Of a stretch of DNA of 14,741 nt, positions 1-6,985 are shown in pieces (position 1 is the first letter of the stretch; each line of letters starts with the position of its first letter). The notes beneath the pieces were generated by a model that did not search any database, was not told the origin of the DNA, and was given only the letters and a program-made list of their open reading frames with translations. This DNA is from Sulfurovaceae bacterium (lineage in GTDB: Bacteria > Campylobacterota > Campylobacteria > Campylobacterales > Sulfurovaceae). The DNA lies in NCBI GenBank assembly GCA_029933395.1, contig JAOZOG010000018.1, positions 4,675 through 19,415 on the forward strand. Reading direction: 5' to 3'. The position numbers and the translations under genes were made by a program.

Positions 1-335
1 TTCTTTTTCTTTATCATCCACTTTTTGAAAGGCTGCAGCGAATCGATATAGTCGGCTACATCTTCAAACTCTTTATCCTCCAGGGGAAGTGTCGGCATCG
101 CATTGGCACCGTAGCCGAATTTCTCATAGAGAGAGTAGGGGTCTTTCGCATACTGGGCGATCTCCTCTTTCTTTCTGGTATAAGAGACCAGATTGAAATC
201 GGGCCCCAGTGCTTTGCCTCCGTTAACAGTATGGCATATCGCACAGTTTGCGGCATAGACCGCTTTTCCTTTTTCTATATCGGCAAAGAGGGTGGTTCCG
301 GCAACGAGGGCCAGCAATAGTGTGATATTTTTCAT
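1..335 (-). CDS. c-type cytochrome, C-terminus cut by window edge
   Basis: A reading frame of at least 111 residues starts at ATG 335-333 and runs off the left edge, so the C-terminus is missing. Residues 1-18 form a signal peptide ending LFA. One haem-binding motif, CAICH, lies near residues 31-35. GPDF follows, and a later Met (NAMPTL) is a candidate sixth haem ligand; the segment before the edge (FEDVADYIDSL) looks like the last helix of a class I cytochrome c. This indicates a small periplasmic monohaem electron carrier. The ribosome site AAGGAA sits about 8 bases before the start. It is transcribed away from the outer-membrane protein gene, and a perfect FNR-type box upstream suggests control by oxygen or nitrogen-oxide status. 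Its redox partner cannot be told from this window. Confidence 0.9.
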   Translation of the reverse strand, partial: MKNITLLLALVAGTTLFADIEKGKAVYAANCAICHTVNGGKALGPDFNLVSYTRKKEEIAQYAKDPYSLYEKFGYGANAMPTLPLEDKEFEDVADYIDSLQPFKKWMIKKK

Positions 336-392
336 CAAATATTCCTTTAATTGTCAAATAAGAGTTATTTACTCCTATTTATTTTCGAGTGG

Positions 393-434
393 AATATATC
401 GCATTATAACTGCAGGATAATTGATGCAGATCAA
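393..434 (-). promoter_or_regulatory. FNR/CRP-family box with class II promoter for the cytochrome gene
   Basis: TTGAT-GCAG-ATCAA at 421-434 is a perfect match to the FNR/Anr consensus TTGAT-N4-ATCAA. On the minus strand a -10 box TATATT lies at 398-393, and exactly 22 bases separate it from the palindrome. This puts the box centre at -41.5 from the predicted start near 386, the classic class II activation position. A second -10, TATAAT at 408-403, would instead put the box near -31, where binding would block polymerase. Motif and spacing are seen; activation by an FNR-like protein is inferred. Confidence 0.72.
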
Positions 435-601
435 TTATTAGGATAAATATAGTCCGATTTAGAATATTACCGAATATTTTTATCTATCGACTGCTTGAAG
501 TACCATTTCTTGCATCATTTTTCTACTCTGACAATAGATAATTTTGTTCGCAATCGATAAAACTTCAACCATACCTTATTCATTTCTATGCAAAGAAGTG
601 T

Positions 602-630
602 TACAATAATAGCATCAGACAAACAAGGGG
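602..630 (+). promoter_or_regulatory. Likely -10 and ribosome site of the outer-membrane protein gene
   Basis: TACAAT at 602-607 is a plausible -10 with a predicted start near 614. AAGGGG at 625-630 is the ribosome site, 9 bases before ATG 640. No good -35 is seen. The rest of 435-600 is AT-rich and holds only a short direct repeat, GAATATT at 462-468 and 472-478. Confidence 0.45.
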
Positions 631-639
631 ACAAGAGTT

Positions 640-1293
640 ATGAAAAAAATAATGATATCAGCAGTTGCGATGATCGCTATCACGACATTCGCTTCAGCAG
701 AGAGCTATCCGGCTGAAGGAGTTGGATCGTACAAATCCATTTTTGGTATTGATTCGGATTCGGCATACGATAACAGATTCTATGCGGGGGTCGGTTATAC
801 CTATATCAACGCAGGGGCAGAGTACAGTGTCGAAAGAGAAAAACTCGAACTTGATTTCGATGGCAATGCGTTGACGCTGCAAGTTGGATATATCTTCAAT
901 CGATTCATTGGGGTAGAAGGAAGATTGACCCGAACCGTAGGTGATTTGTCTTTCGACGCCAGTTACAATGGATTAGACAGCGGCCTGGATTTTGATGGCG
1001 ATATGTCAAACCTCGCGATCTATATCAAGCCGATGTATACAACGCCGCAGCTTTCTGCATACCTGCTACTGGGAGTAGGGCAGTTCGACATGGATATCGA
1101 CGGAGTCAGTGACAACTTCTCGGAAAACGGTTTTCAATGGGGACTCGGTATCGATTTTCACGGGGGTGAACACTGGGGTATCTTTTTGGATTATATGAGA
1201 TACTATGATGACAGTGTGAACTCTCTGCTGGATAACTATAGCGCCGATCTGGTTATCGATGCGTTCAGTGCAGGATTGAATTACAAGTTTTAG
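640..1293 (+). CDS. Outer-membrane beta-barrel protein (OmpA-like N-terminal barrel type)
   Basis: 217 residues. Residues 1-20 are a Sec signal peptide ending in AxA (FASA), with cleavage before Glu21. The mature part alternates polar and hydrophobic residues in strand-length blocks, such as FYAGVGYTYINAGAEYSV, LTLQVGYIFNRFIGVEGRL and AYLLLGVGQFDMDI. It ends SAGLNYKF, with the terminal Phe typical of the Bam-recognised beta-signal. Length and pattern fit a small, roughly eight-stranded porin-like barrel of the OMP_b-brl family in the outer membrane. There is no OmpA-type peptidoglycan-binding domain. It lies 2 bases upstream of the lytic transglycosylase gene and is probably cotranscribed with it. 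Substrate or pore function is unknown. Confidence 0.82.
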   Translation: MKKIMISAVAMIAITTFASAESYPAEGVGSYKSIFGIDSDSAYDNRFYAGVGYTYINAGAEYSVEREKLELDFDGNALTLQVGYIFNRFIGVEGRLTRTVGDLSFDASYNGLDSGLDFDGDMSNLAIYIKPMYTTPQLSAYLLLGVGQFDMDIDGVSDNFSENGFQWGLGIDFHGGEHWGIFLDYMRYYDDSVNSLLDNYSADLVIDAFSAGLNYKF

Positions 1294-1295
1294 CC

Positions 1296-2402
1296 ATGCG
1301 TCTCTTTTTGATCATCCTCCTCGCTGTTTCAGCCTGGGCTATGCCGGTGACCGAAAAGTATCCAAGCTACAGCTATGTCTTCGAAGAGTTTGATATCGGA
1401 GATGACTATATCTACGACGACACCTTCACTGAGTTCGTCAAAAAAAATGAAAAACGCTATCAACGATTTTATCGAAACTCCCTCGAACGCGGGGGGCATC
1501 TGATCCCCACCTTCAAAAGCATGCTGATACAGGACGGACTCTCCGATCTCTTCGTCTATCTCTCGATGATCGAATCAGGGTTCAGTACAGACTGTGTCTC
1601 GTGCAAAAGCGCCGTGGGAATCTGGCAATTTATGGAAGCCACTGCCAAACAGTACAACCTGAATGTCAACTCCGACTTCGATGAGCGGTTGGATCCTATA
1701 CTGGCTACCAGTGCAGCGATGAACTATATGCATGCACTCTACAAAAGATTTGGCAAATGGTATCTGGTGGCGATGGCATACAATTGCGGTGAGGGACGAT
1801 TGAGCCGGGCGATCAGGAAAGCGGGTACCGACGAGATATCTGTCCTGATGGATGAAGAGGCAGCCTACATCCCCAAAGAGACCCGTACCTACATCAAAAA
1901 GATATTGATGGTAGCGATGATCGGTGAAAATGTCTCTCTGGGGCTGGAGAAGCGCAAAAAGATAAAGGATGCAGTCGTACAGCTTTATGGTGAAGATGTG
2001 GTCCAGGTAGAGGTCGATCCCGGCGAAAGCCTGGAGAAGATCGCCAAAATCATTCACATGAAACCCAAAGACCTTCTGAAACTCAACCACCACTTCAAAG
2101 ACGGTGTCGTGCCAGTCAAGCTCCCCTCTTACAAAATGAATATTCCCAATCTGAAAGTGGTTGATTTCTATGCCATCTATACACTGCAGAAGGAGCTCCA
2201 AAAATATTCAAAAACCCATTATCTCTCCCATGTCGTCAAACCGGGAGAAGACCTGCGCATGATTGCCAAAAAGTACCATACAACGATCGGTGAAATCGTC
2301 ATCTACAATCCCCTGGAGAAGAAAAAGATCGTCAAGGGACAAGTGCTGGTCATTCCGGTCACCCGGGAGACTTTTGAGGCTTTTTCCAAACAACACAGTT
2401 AG
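1296..2402 (+). CDS. mltD: MltD-like membrane-bound lytic murein transglycosylase with LysM repeats
   Basis: 368 residues. A signal peptide covers residues 1-15. The SLT/lysozyme-like domain covers about residues 75-205: the catalytic glutamate is probably Glu93 in MIESGF, followed by GIWQF (108-112) and AMAYNCGEG (159-167), hallmarks of family 1 transglycosylases. Two LysM-like modules follow, near 236-280 (VDPGESLEKIAKII) and 308-356 (HVVKPGEDLRMIAKKYHTTIGEI). The enzyme would cleave glycan strands non-hydrolytically in the periplasm, held to peptidoglycan by LysM. No lipobox is seen, so it may be secreted rather than lipid-anchored. It starts 2 bases after the barrel gene with no clear ribosome site, suggesting translational coupling. 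The mltD symbol is by architecture; the exact Mlt class is not certain. Confidence 0.86.
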   Translation: MRLFLIILLAVSAWAMPVTEKYPSYSYVFEEFDIGDDYIYDDTFTEFVKKNEKRYQRFYRNSLERGGHLIPTFKSMLIQDGLSDLFVYLSMIESGFSTDCVSCKSAVGIWQFMEATAKQYNLNVNSDFDERLDPILATSAAMNYMHALYKRFGKWYLVAMAYNCGEGRLSRAIRKAGTDEISVLMDEEAAYIPKETRTYIKKILMVAMIGENVSLGLEKRKKIKDAVVQLYGEDVVQVEVDPGESLEKIAKIIHMKPKDLLKLNHHFKDGVVPVKLPSYKMNIPNLKVVDFYAIYTLQKELQKYSKTHYLSHVVKPGEDLRMIAKKYHTTIGEIVIYNPLEKKKIVKGQVLVIPVTRETFEAFSKQHS

Positions 2403-2445
2403 TTGGGGTGGTGATAAGCACATTATTAACAAGGTAACGAAGAGT

Positions 2446-2472
2446 GGCTGCTTGTAGCAATATGCCTTTTTT
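2446..2472 (+). terminator. Possible intrinsic terminator after the transglycosylase gene
   Basis: GGC-TGCT at 2446-2452 pairs with AGCA at 2456-2459 and GCC at 2464-2466, with a four-base bulge on the 3' side. Six T residues follow at 2467-2472. The stem is short and bulged, so this is only a candidate; the T-run and the position 44 bases past a stop codon support it. Confidence 0.35.
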
Positions 2473-2496
2473 ACCGTGATGAAAGAGAAAAATGGG

Positions 2497-2520
2497 GATA
2501 ATCTATTTTTCAAGAGAAGG
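2497..2520 (+). promoter_or_regulatory. Candidate promoter and ribosome site of the rlpA-mrdA operon
   Basis: GATAAT at 2497-2502 is a one-mismatch -10 box, with a predicted start near 2509. AGAAGGA at 2514-2520 is the ribosome site, about 10 bases before ATG 2531. No recognisable -35 is present. The 128-base gap before rlpA is the only sizeable one upstream of the long operon, so a promoter is expected here. Confidence 0.4.
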
Positions 2521-2530
2521 ATCATAGTGC

Positions 2531-3310
2531 ATGCATATTTACCATAAAGCAGTTATCTCCATCGTACTTCCAGGACTCATGGTGATAGGATTTGGAGGAT
2601 GTGCACAGAAAAAAAAGTATAAAAAAAAGCGTTCTCCCGCCACGATGCGAACTTACTGTGTGCGTGGAAAAACCTATAGCCCTGACTATGTCCGAATCGG
2701 TCAAAAGATGCGGGGTATCTCCAGCTGGTATGGGCCGAATTTCCATGGCAAGCAGACCAGTAATGGTGAACGATACAATATGCATGCACGTACCGCTGCC
2801 CATAAAACTTGGCCGATGAATACAATGGTCAAGGTCACCAACCTTCAAAACGGCAAAAGCACCGTTGTGCGTATCAACGACAGAGGGCCGTTTGTGAAAG
2901 GGCGGATTATCGACTGCAGTTATGCTGCCGGCAAAGAGATCGGGCTGGATCGTATGGGAATTGCCAAGGTTCAGATAGAAGTACTCGGATTTGCAGGAAA
3001 GATCCAGGCTCCCGTTACGCGAACAGCGACGGCAACAGCTGCGAAGAAGGCTCCGGAGCGCGAACAGAGGGTACTGCTGACCAATTTCGGTATACAGGTA
3101 GGAGCATTCAGGCGATTGGAGGGCGCAAAGATATTCAAGCAAAGACATGCGTCTCTCGACCCAAGATACAAACCGATTATCAAGCAGATGCATGACGAAG
3201 AGGGGACACCGATCTATCGCGTCTGGCTGATGGGCTTCTCGACCGAAGAGGAAGCGAGAGACTTTAGAGCCTGCCACAATATGCCGGGTGCATTTATCGT
3301 AAGAAACTAG
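2531..3310 (+). CDS. rlpA: RlpA-family septal lytic transglycosylase, lipoprotein with SPOR domain
   Basis: 259 residues. A short hydrophobic N-terminus ends in FGGC, a weak lipobox that would lipidate Cys24. The double-psi beta-barrel lies at about 61-152, with SSWYGPNFHG (64-73), TSNGERYNMH, TAAHKTWP and VRINDRGPF (113-121). Glu80, His91 and Asp117 match positions reported as important in Pseudomonas RlpA. An Ala/Thr-rich linker follows, then a SPOR domain at about 186-258 (FGIQVGAF), which binds denuded glycan at division sites. The protein probably trims naked glycan strands at the septum. It heads the operon, 15 bases before hisB. Where SPOR-bearing RlpA has been studied it acts in daughter-cell separation; that role here is inferred. 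Confidence 0.93.
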   Translation: MHIYHKAVISIVLPGLMVIGFGGCAQKKKYKKKRSPATMRTYCVRGKTYSPDYVRIGQKMRGISSWYGPNFHGKQTSNGERYNMHARTAAHKTWPMNTMVKVTNLQNGKSTVVRINDRGPFVKGRIIDCSYAAGKEIGLDRMGIAKVQIEVLGFAGKIQAPVTRTATATAAKKAPEREQRVLLTNFGIQVGAFRRLEGAKIFKQRHASLDPRYKPIIKQMHDEEGTPIYRVWLMGFSTEEEARDFRACHNMPGAFIVRN

Positions 3311-3325
3311 AAAGAGGGAGAGAAG

Positions 3326-3898
3326 ATGATCGAAGTGAAGAGGGAGACGAAAGAGACACAGATTTGTGTCGCATTGAACCTTTATGGAAAAGGTATAGCG
3401 AAAATCGATACAGGTGTAGGGTTTTTCGACCATATGCTCGAAGCCTTTACCAAACATGCACATATCGACCTTGAGGTGAGCTGCAAAGGGGATACCTTCA
3501 TCGATGATCATCACAGTGTGGAAGATGTAGGTATCGTAATCGGCCAGGCACTCAAGGAGGCTGTCTACCCGGTGCAGGAGATCGAACGATTTGGCAATGC
3601 AACCGTCGTGATGGATGAGGCGAGCGTGAGTTGCGATATCGACCTCTCCAATAGGGGATTCCTCGTATTTGAGCTCCCAATCGGCGGAAAAGTAGGGGAG
3701 TTCGATGTCGAGCTGGTGGAGGAGTTTTTCCGGGCACTGGCTTTCAATATGCCACTGACACTGCACCTGATCTACAACAGAGGCAAAAACAAACACCATA
3801 TTATCGAAGCAGCCTTCAAAGCACTGGCAGTATCCCTGCGCAGAGCGGTCACACCCAATAAAAATGCCGGCATACCCAGCACCAAAGGCGTATTGTGA
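3326..3898 (+). CDS. hisB: Imidazoleglycerol-phosphate dehydratase (monofunctional)
   Basis: 190 residues, the normal length of the stand-alone enzyme, without the histidinol-phosphatase domain fused to it in enteric bacteria. It dehydrates imidazoleglycerol phosphate to imidazoleacetol phosphate in histidine synthesis. The metal-binding motifs are complete: FFDHML (His36), DHHSVED (His62, His63, Glu66) and HHIIEAAFKA (His157, His158, Glu161). The C-terminus GIPSTKGVL is also typical. The ribosome site is GAGGGAGAGAAG just before ATG. It sits between rlpA and kdsC with no other his gene in the window, and its stop overlaps the kdsC start by 4 bases. It is therefore very likely cotranscribed with envelope genes rather than with a his operon. 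Confidence 0.97.
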   Translation: MIEVKRETKETQICVALNLYGKGIAKIDTGVGFFDHMLEAFTKHAHIDLEVSCKGDTFIDDHHSVEDVGIVIGQALKEAVYPVQEIERFGNATVVMDEASVSCDIDLSNRGFLVFELPIGGKVGEFDVELVEEFFRALAFNMPLTLHLIYNRGKNKHHIIEAAFKALAVSLRRAVTPNKNAGIPSTKGVL

Positions 3899-4392
3899 GC
3901 ATTGAACTGATCGTCATGGATGTAGATGGGACGATGACGGACAGCAGAATCACTTATAGTGAACATGGCAGCGAGATCAAGGCATTCAATGTCAAAGATG
4001 GATTGGCCATCGTCTCCTGGATAAGACTGGGAAAACATGCCGCAATCATCACAGGAAGACATTCGAAAATTGTCGAGAGGCGGGCAAAAGAGCTCCATAT
4101 CGAACACTTTTATCAGGGCTGTGACGATAAATTGGCCAAGCTGGAAAAATTGGTAGAGACACTGGGTATCACGATGGAAAATGTCGCTGTAATCGGAGAT
4201 GACCTCAACGACTACCGTATGTTGGAGGCCGCACAACTCTCCTTTGTGCCACGCGATGCCAGTCAATATGTGGACAAAATCGCCTCTGTCATTCTAACGC
4301 AAAAGGGCGGCGAAGGAGCCGTGCGCGAAATGATAGAGTACCTGATCAAAAAAGAGGGGTTGGAGGAGAGATTCCTCAGCCTCTGGAGATAA
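3895..4392 (+). CDS. kdsC: 3-deoxy-D-manno-octulosonate 8-phosphate phosphatase (HAD family)
   Basis: 165 residues from a GTG start at 3895 that overlaps the hisB stop (GTGA). KdsC removes phosphate from KDO 8-phosphate in the cytoplasm, giving KDO for the LPS inner core. HAD motif I is MDVDGTMTD (nucleophile Asp9, acid Asp11), motif II is IITGR (51-55), motif III is Lys79 in CDDKLAKL, and motif IV is IGDDLNDY (100-107). No cap domain is present, as in the tetrameric KdsC/YrbI subclass. GGEGAVRE (138-145) is characteristic of KdsC. The next two genes are lptC and lptA, an order shared with many Gram-negatives. Confidence 0.93.
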   Translation: MSIELIVMDVDGTMTDSRITYSEHGSEIKAFNVKDGLAIVSWIRLGKHAAIITGRHSKIVERRAKELHIEHFYQGCDDKLAKLEKLVETLGITMENVAVIGDDLNDYRMLEAAQLSFVPRDASQYVDKIASVILTQKGGEGAVREMIEYLIKKEGLEERFLSLWR

Positions 4393-4400
4393 GTATCTAA

Positions 4401-4919
4401 ATGGGAAAATACTTCAAAATTGAATTTTTTGCGATCGTAATGATCTCCATTATGCTCGGTGTCTCCTATCTAATCAAAGTCAAAAATGAAAAAATGAACC
4501 AGAATGCCTTCGCCAAAGAGCTGGAGATATACGACTCTCTCACGGTCGAAGTCAATGCAAGCAGTGTGATAAGTAAACTCTATGCCGATCGGACCGTAAG
4601 AGAAAACGGCATCATGAAGCTTTATAATCTCACCTATCAGGGCAAAAGCGCCAAGGAGCTCAAGTCAAAGTATGGCAGAAGTATAAAAATGGCACTTTTT
4701 TTGGATGAGAATATTACACTGCTTCAGGATAATGGTTATTACTACGAAGGAGATCATGCGATTTACGACAAAAAAGTCGAAACACTCTATGTCACAAGCC
4801 CCTTTGTTGCCTATATCCAGGGGGGCAATATTATCCATGGAGTTACGATGCGATATGATACCAGGAAAAAAGTGGTAGCGGCCACAAACGTCGACGCCGT
4901 CTTTTTTACCAAAGAGTAA
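4401..4919 (+). CDS. lptC: LPS export protein LptC
   Basis: 172 residues, starting 8 bases after kdsC. One transmembrane helix (about 8-27, FFAIVMISIMLGVSYLIKV) anchors it in the inner membrane, and the rest is periplasmic. LptC takes LPS from the LptB2FG transporter and passes it to LptA. Sequence similarity in this family is low; the call rests on length, the N-terminal anchor, a periplasmic part rich in beta-strand pattern (YDKKVETLYVTSPFVAYI), and position between kdsC and lptA. An ORF with no other explanation in exactly this position is very likely LptC. The ribosome site GGAG overlaps the kdsC end. Confidence 0.85.
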   Translation: MGKYFKIEFFAIVMISIMLGVSYLIKVKNEKMNQNAFAKELEIYDSLTVEVNASSVISKLYADRTVRENGIMKLYNLTYQGKSAKELKSKYGRSIKMALFLDENITLLQDNGYYYEGDHAIYDKKVETLYVTSPFVAYIQGGNIIHGVTMRYDTRKKVVAATNVDAVFFTKE

Positions 4920-4950
4920 ATAGCCCCGTTAATCGTTTTTATGCTTGAGA

Positions 4951-4959
4951 TGCTATAAT
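4951..4959 (+). promoter_or_regulatory. Extended -10 promoter before lptA
   Basis: TGC-TATAAT at 4951-4959 is a perfect extended -10 (TGnTATAAT), with a predicted start near 4966 and a leader of about 25 bases before lptA. The -35 region has no good match, which an extended -10 can tolerate. It lies in the largest gap inside the operon (71 bases) and would let lptA and the genes after it be expressed apart from the upstream genes. Confidence 0.6.
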
Positions 4960-4990
4960 AAATCATAAATCAAAAAATAGGTTATTAACT

Positions 4991-5449
4991 ATGAAAAAAC
5001 TAATATTGCTATTGGCACTGCCATTTCTACTTCAGGCCGAGAAAGTGGAAGTAACTTCCAAAAATTTTTATGCCAAAGATGCCGAGAATCAAGCGCACTT
5101 TATCGATGATGTGCTGGTCAAACAGGGCAAAAGCTGGATACACAGCGATGAGCTGATCGTCTACTTCAATGACAATAACGAAACGATACAGTACGATGCG
5201 ATTGGCAACTGTACCTTTGAAATCTTTAAGAATGCAAATCACTTTAAAGGGAGTGCTGATAAGCTCAGCTACTATCCCAAGACATCAAAATATCTACTGG
5301 CAGGCAAAGCGATCGTCAATGATCTGGTCAAAGACCGCCATGTCAGAGGTACAACGATTCTTGTCAATACGCTTACCGGGGACTCGATCGTCAGAGGAAA
5401 CAGCAATAAACCGATCAAATTTACCTTCGACACCGAGAGTGCAAAATGA
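4991..5449 (+). CDS. lptA: LPS transport periplasmic bridge protein LptA (OstA-like)
   Basis: 152 residues. Residues 1-16 form a signal peptide (LQA before Glu17). The mature protein is an OstA/LptA-type jellyroll: VEVTSKNFYAKDAENQAHFIDDVLVKQG, then SDELIVYFNDNN, ADKLSYYPKTSKYLLAGKAIV and RGTTILVNTLTGDSIVRG, a repeating strand pattern in which a membrane-damaging lipid would be cradled. LptA oligomers carry LPS across the periplasm from LptC to LptD. It follows lptC, has its own strong -10 upstream, and overlaps engB by 4 bases (ATGA). Confidence 0.93.
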   Translation: MKKLILLLALPFLLQAEKVEVTSKNFYAKDAENQAHFIDDVLVKQGKSWIHSDELIVYFNDNNETIQYDAIGNCTFEIFKNANHFKGSADKLSYYPKTSKYLLAGKAIVNDLVKDRHVRGTTILVNTLTGDSIVRGNSNKPIKFTFDTESAK

Positions 5450-6060
5450 TATCACCGCGTGTGATCGATGCACGTTTTATCAAATCCGCACAAAGTATCC
5501 AGGACTCTCTCGATGATACGATGAGTGAGATCGTTTTTCTGGGCCGCTCCAATGTCGGAAAGAGTTCGACGATCAATGCGCTGACGGAGCGTAAGTCGCT
5601 GGCCAAAAGTTCATCGACACCGGGAAAGACACAGCTTATCAACTTTTTTGAGGTGATCTACCGTCTGGACGAAGAGGAGGATCACACCCTTCGCTTTGTC
5701 GATCTCCCTGGATTTGGCTATGCCAAAGTCTCCAAGTCACTCAAGGAAGTATGGCAAAAAAATCTGGTGGAGTTCATACAGAATCGAGTCTCCATCAGAC
5801 TCTTTATCCATCTCAGGGACGCGAGACATCCACATGCACAGATTGACGAAGATGTAGAGAAGTACATTTCGGAGTTTATCAGGCCCGACCAAAAGTATCT
5901 GACGCTCTTTACAAAGATCGACAAACTCAAACAGAAAGAGCGGGCAAAATTGATGAGAGAATTCCCCGATGCAATCACGCTTTCAAATACCAAAAGAAGC
6001 GGCACGCAGAGAGTTCATCAAGAGATTTTCGACACAGTATTTGGCAGGCGTGAATGGTAG
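5446..6060 (+). CDS. engB: Ribosome-biogenesis GTPase EngB (YsxC/YihA)
   Basis: 204 residues, standard for the family. It is a TRAFAC-class GTPase that helps late large-subunit ribosome assembly in the cytoplasm. All G motifs are visible: G1 GRSNVGKS (33-40), G2 STPGKTQ with Thr58, G3 DLPGFGYA (86-93), G4 TKID (156-159) and G5 near SNTKRSG (180-186). The start ATG 5446 overlaps the lptA stop. Having EngB beside LPS-transport genes seems an old linkage in this phylum, also found in Campylobacter as far as I recall. Its 3' end overlaps the acetyltransferase gene by 7 bases. Confidence 0.97.
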   Translation: MISPRVIDARFIKSAQSIQDSLDDTMSEIVFLGRSNVGKSSTINALTERKSLAKSSSTPGKTQLINFFEVIYRLDEEEDHTLRFVDLPGFGYAKVSKSLKEVWQKNLVEFIQNRVSIRLFIHLRDARHPHAQIDEDVEKYISEFIRPDQKYLTLFTKIDKLKQKERAKLMREFPDAITLSNTKRSGTQRVHQEIFDTVFGRREW

Positions 6061-6530
6061 ATCTGCAAAAAGCGACACTCGATGATATCCCGGCCATGCA
6101 ATCGCTGGTCGAAGATGAGATCAGGGAAGGGGTGATCCTCAAGCGAAGCGATGACGAAGTCGCCACCAATATCCGATCGTATGTCCTTGCAAAAGAGGAG
6201 GGCAGATTGCTTGGTTATGCCGCGCTGCATATTCACTCTCCGCGGCTTGCCGAGATCAGGAGCCTGATCGTTGCAAAGGAGAGTCGGGGCAGGCAGATTG
6301 GACGCAAGCTTGTAGAGTTTACACTCTCTGAGGCAAAGCAGCTGAACGTATCGGAAGAGGTGCTTGTGCTAACCTATCTTCCCGACTTTTTCAAAAACAT
6401 GCATTTCAGTGAAATCAGTAAAGAGAGTATCCCCGAACATAAAATCTGGACAGACTGCATCAAGTGTATTCACTTCCCCGTATGTAATGAAATTTCTCTC
6501 GTATATAGGCTGGACGGAGGGGAGCGATGA
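6054..6530 (+). CDS. argA: GNAT acetyltransferase, probable short N-acetylglutamate synthase
   Basis: 158 residues, a single GNAT domain. The acetyl-CoA loop is RGRQIG (78-83) after the strand IRSLIV. VEDEIREGVILKRS near residues 19-32 and the C-terminal WTDCIKCIHFPVCNE (132-146), with three cysteines, resemble stand-alone N-acetylglutamate synthases lacking the amino-acid kinase domain. If right, it acetylates glutamate with acetyl-CoA, the first step of arginine synthesis. No other arg gene is in the window, so the substrate is inferred. It overlaps engB by 7 bases and the next gene by 4, and lacks a good ribosome site, which points to coupled translation. Another small-molecule acetyltransferase is the alternative. 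Confidence 0.72.
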   Translation: MVDLQKATLDDIPAMQSLVEDEIREGVILKRSDDEVATNIRSYVLAKEEGRLLGYAALHIHSPRLAEIRSLIVAKESRGRQIGRKLVEFTLSEAKQLNVSEEVLVLTYLPDFFKNMHFSEISKESIPEHKIWTDCIKCIHFPVCNEISLVYRLDGGER

Positions 6531-6985
6531 ATAAAAAACACATGAGCCCACTCTGGACAACTCTTCTCTGGGTGATGGTTGTCTCCTTTGTGGTTTTTTA
6601 CCCGATGCTGATATCGATCTATGTCTTTCTTCCATTGATGATCGGATTGATGGGGTATGTCCTGATAGTGGGAATCGATCGATCCAGGACACTCTATGTA
6701 CTGGCCAGCCTAATTTACCTGATCAATCTTGAGGTCAATCTTTCTCTTCCTCTTTTCCTCTCGATCCTGACAGTCATTCTATTCTATATCACGATTTACC
6801 CCCACCTTCATATTCTCAAAAAATGTAATGTCTGCATACCGCTGCTTTCTGTCATCTTTATCGATTTGATCTATTTTATTATGTTGCTGGGATACGATAT
6901 GATTTTTGGGGAGTCCAGTATTATGGTTGATCAGCTCCTCTTCTATTCGCTGATTGCCGATATGCTTATGGTGTTTTTATTATGA
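6527..6985 (+). CDS. Small polytopic membrane protein before PBP2 (MreD-like by position)
   Basis: 152 residues, nearly all hydrophobic, with about five membrane segments (roughly 13-30, 32-50, 56-75, 77-95, 105-125) and a final short one near 138-152. I recognise no motif. MreD, a small multi-helix membrane protein, usually sits just before mrdA in rod-shaped bacteria, so position, size and topology suggest an MreD-like partner in cell elongation. A membrane gene stands in the same place in C. jejuni (Cj0651, from memory). A strong ribosome site, GGAGGGGAG, precedes ATG 6527. It overlaps the acetyltransferase and PBP2 genes by 4 bases each. The MreD assignment is inference only. Confidence 0.7.
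   Translation: MNKKHMSPLWTTLLWVMVVSFVVFYPMLISIYVFLPLMIGLMGYVLIVGIDRSRTLYVLASLIYLINLEVNLSLPLFLSILTVILFYITIYPHLHILKKCNVCIPLLSVIFIDLIYFIMLLGYDMIFGESSIMVDQLLFYSLIADMLMVFLL

Noticed and set aside
462..478. Direct repeat GAATATT at a 10-base interval
   Set aside because: Short and AT-rich in an AT-rich gap; expected by chance, with no promoter alignment to support a regulator site.
1575..2201. A 208-codon minus-strand frame opposite the transglycosylase gene
   Set aside because: Antisense to the SLT and LysM coding region, no signal or motif of its own.
2522..3799. A 425-codon open frame on the minus strand opposite rlpA and hisB
   Set aside because: It lies antisense to two genes with intact family motifs, spans two unrelated genes and their junction, and shows no family pattern; it is a by-product of codon bias.
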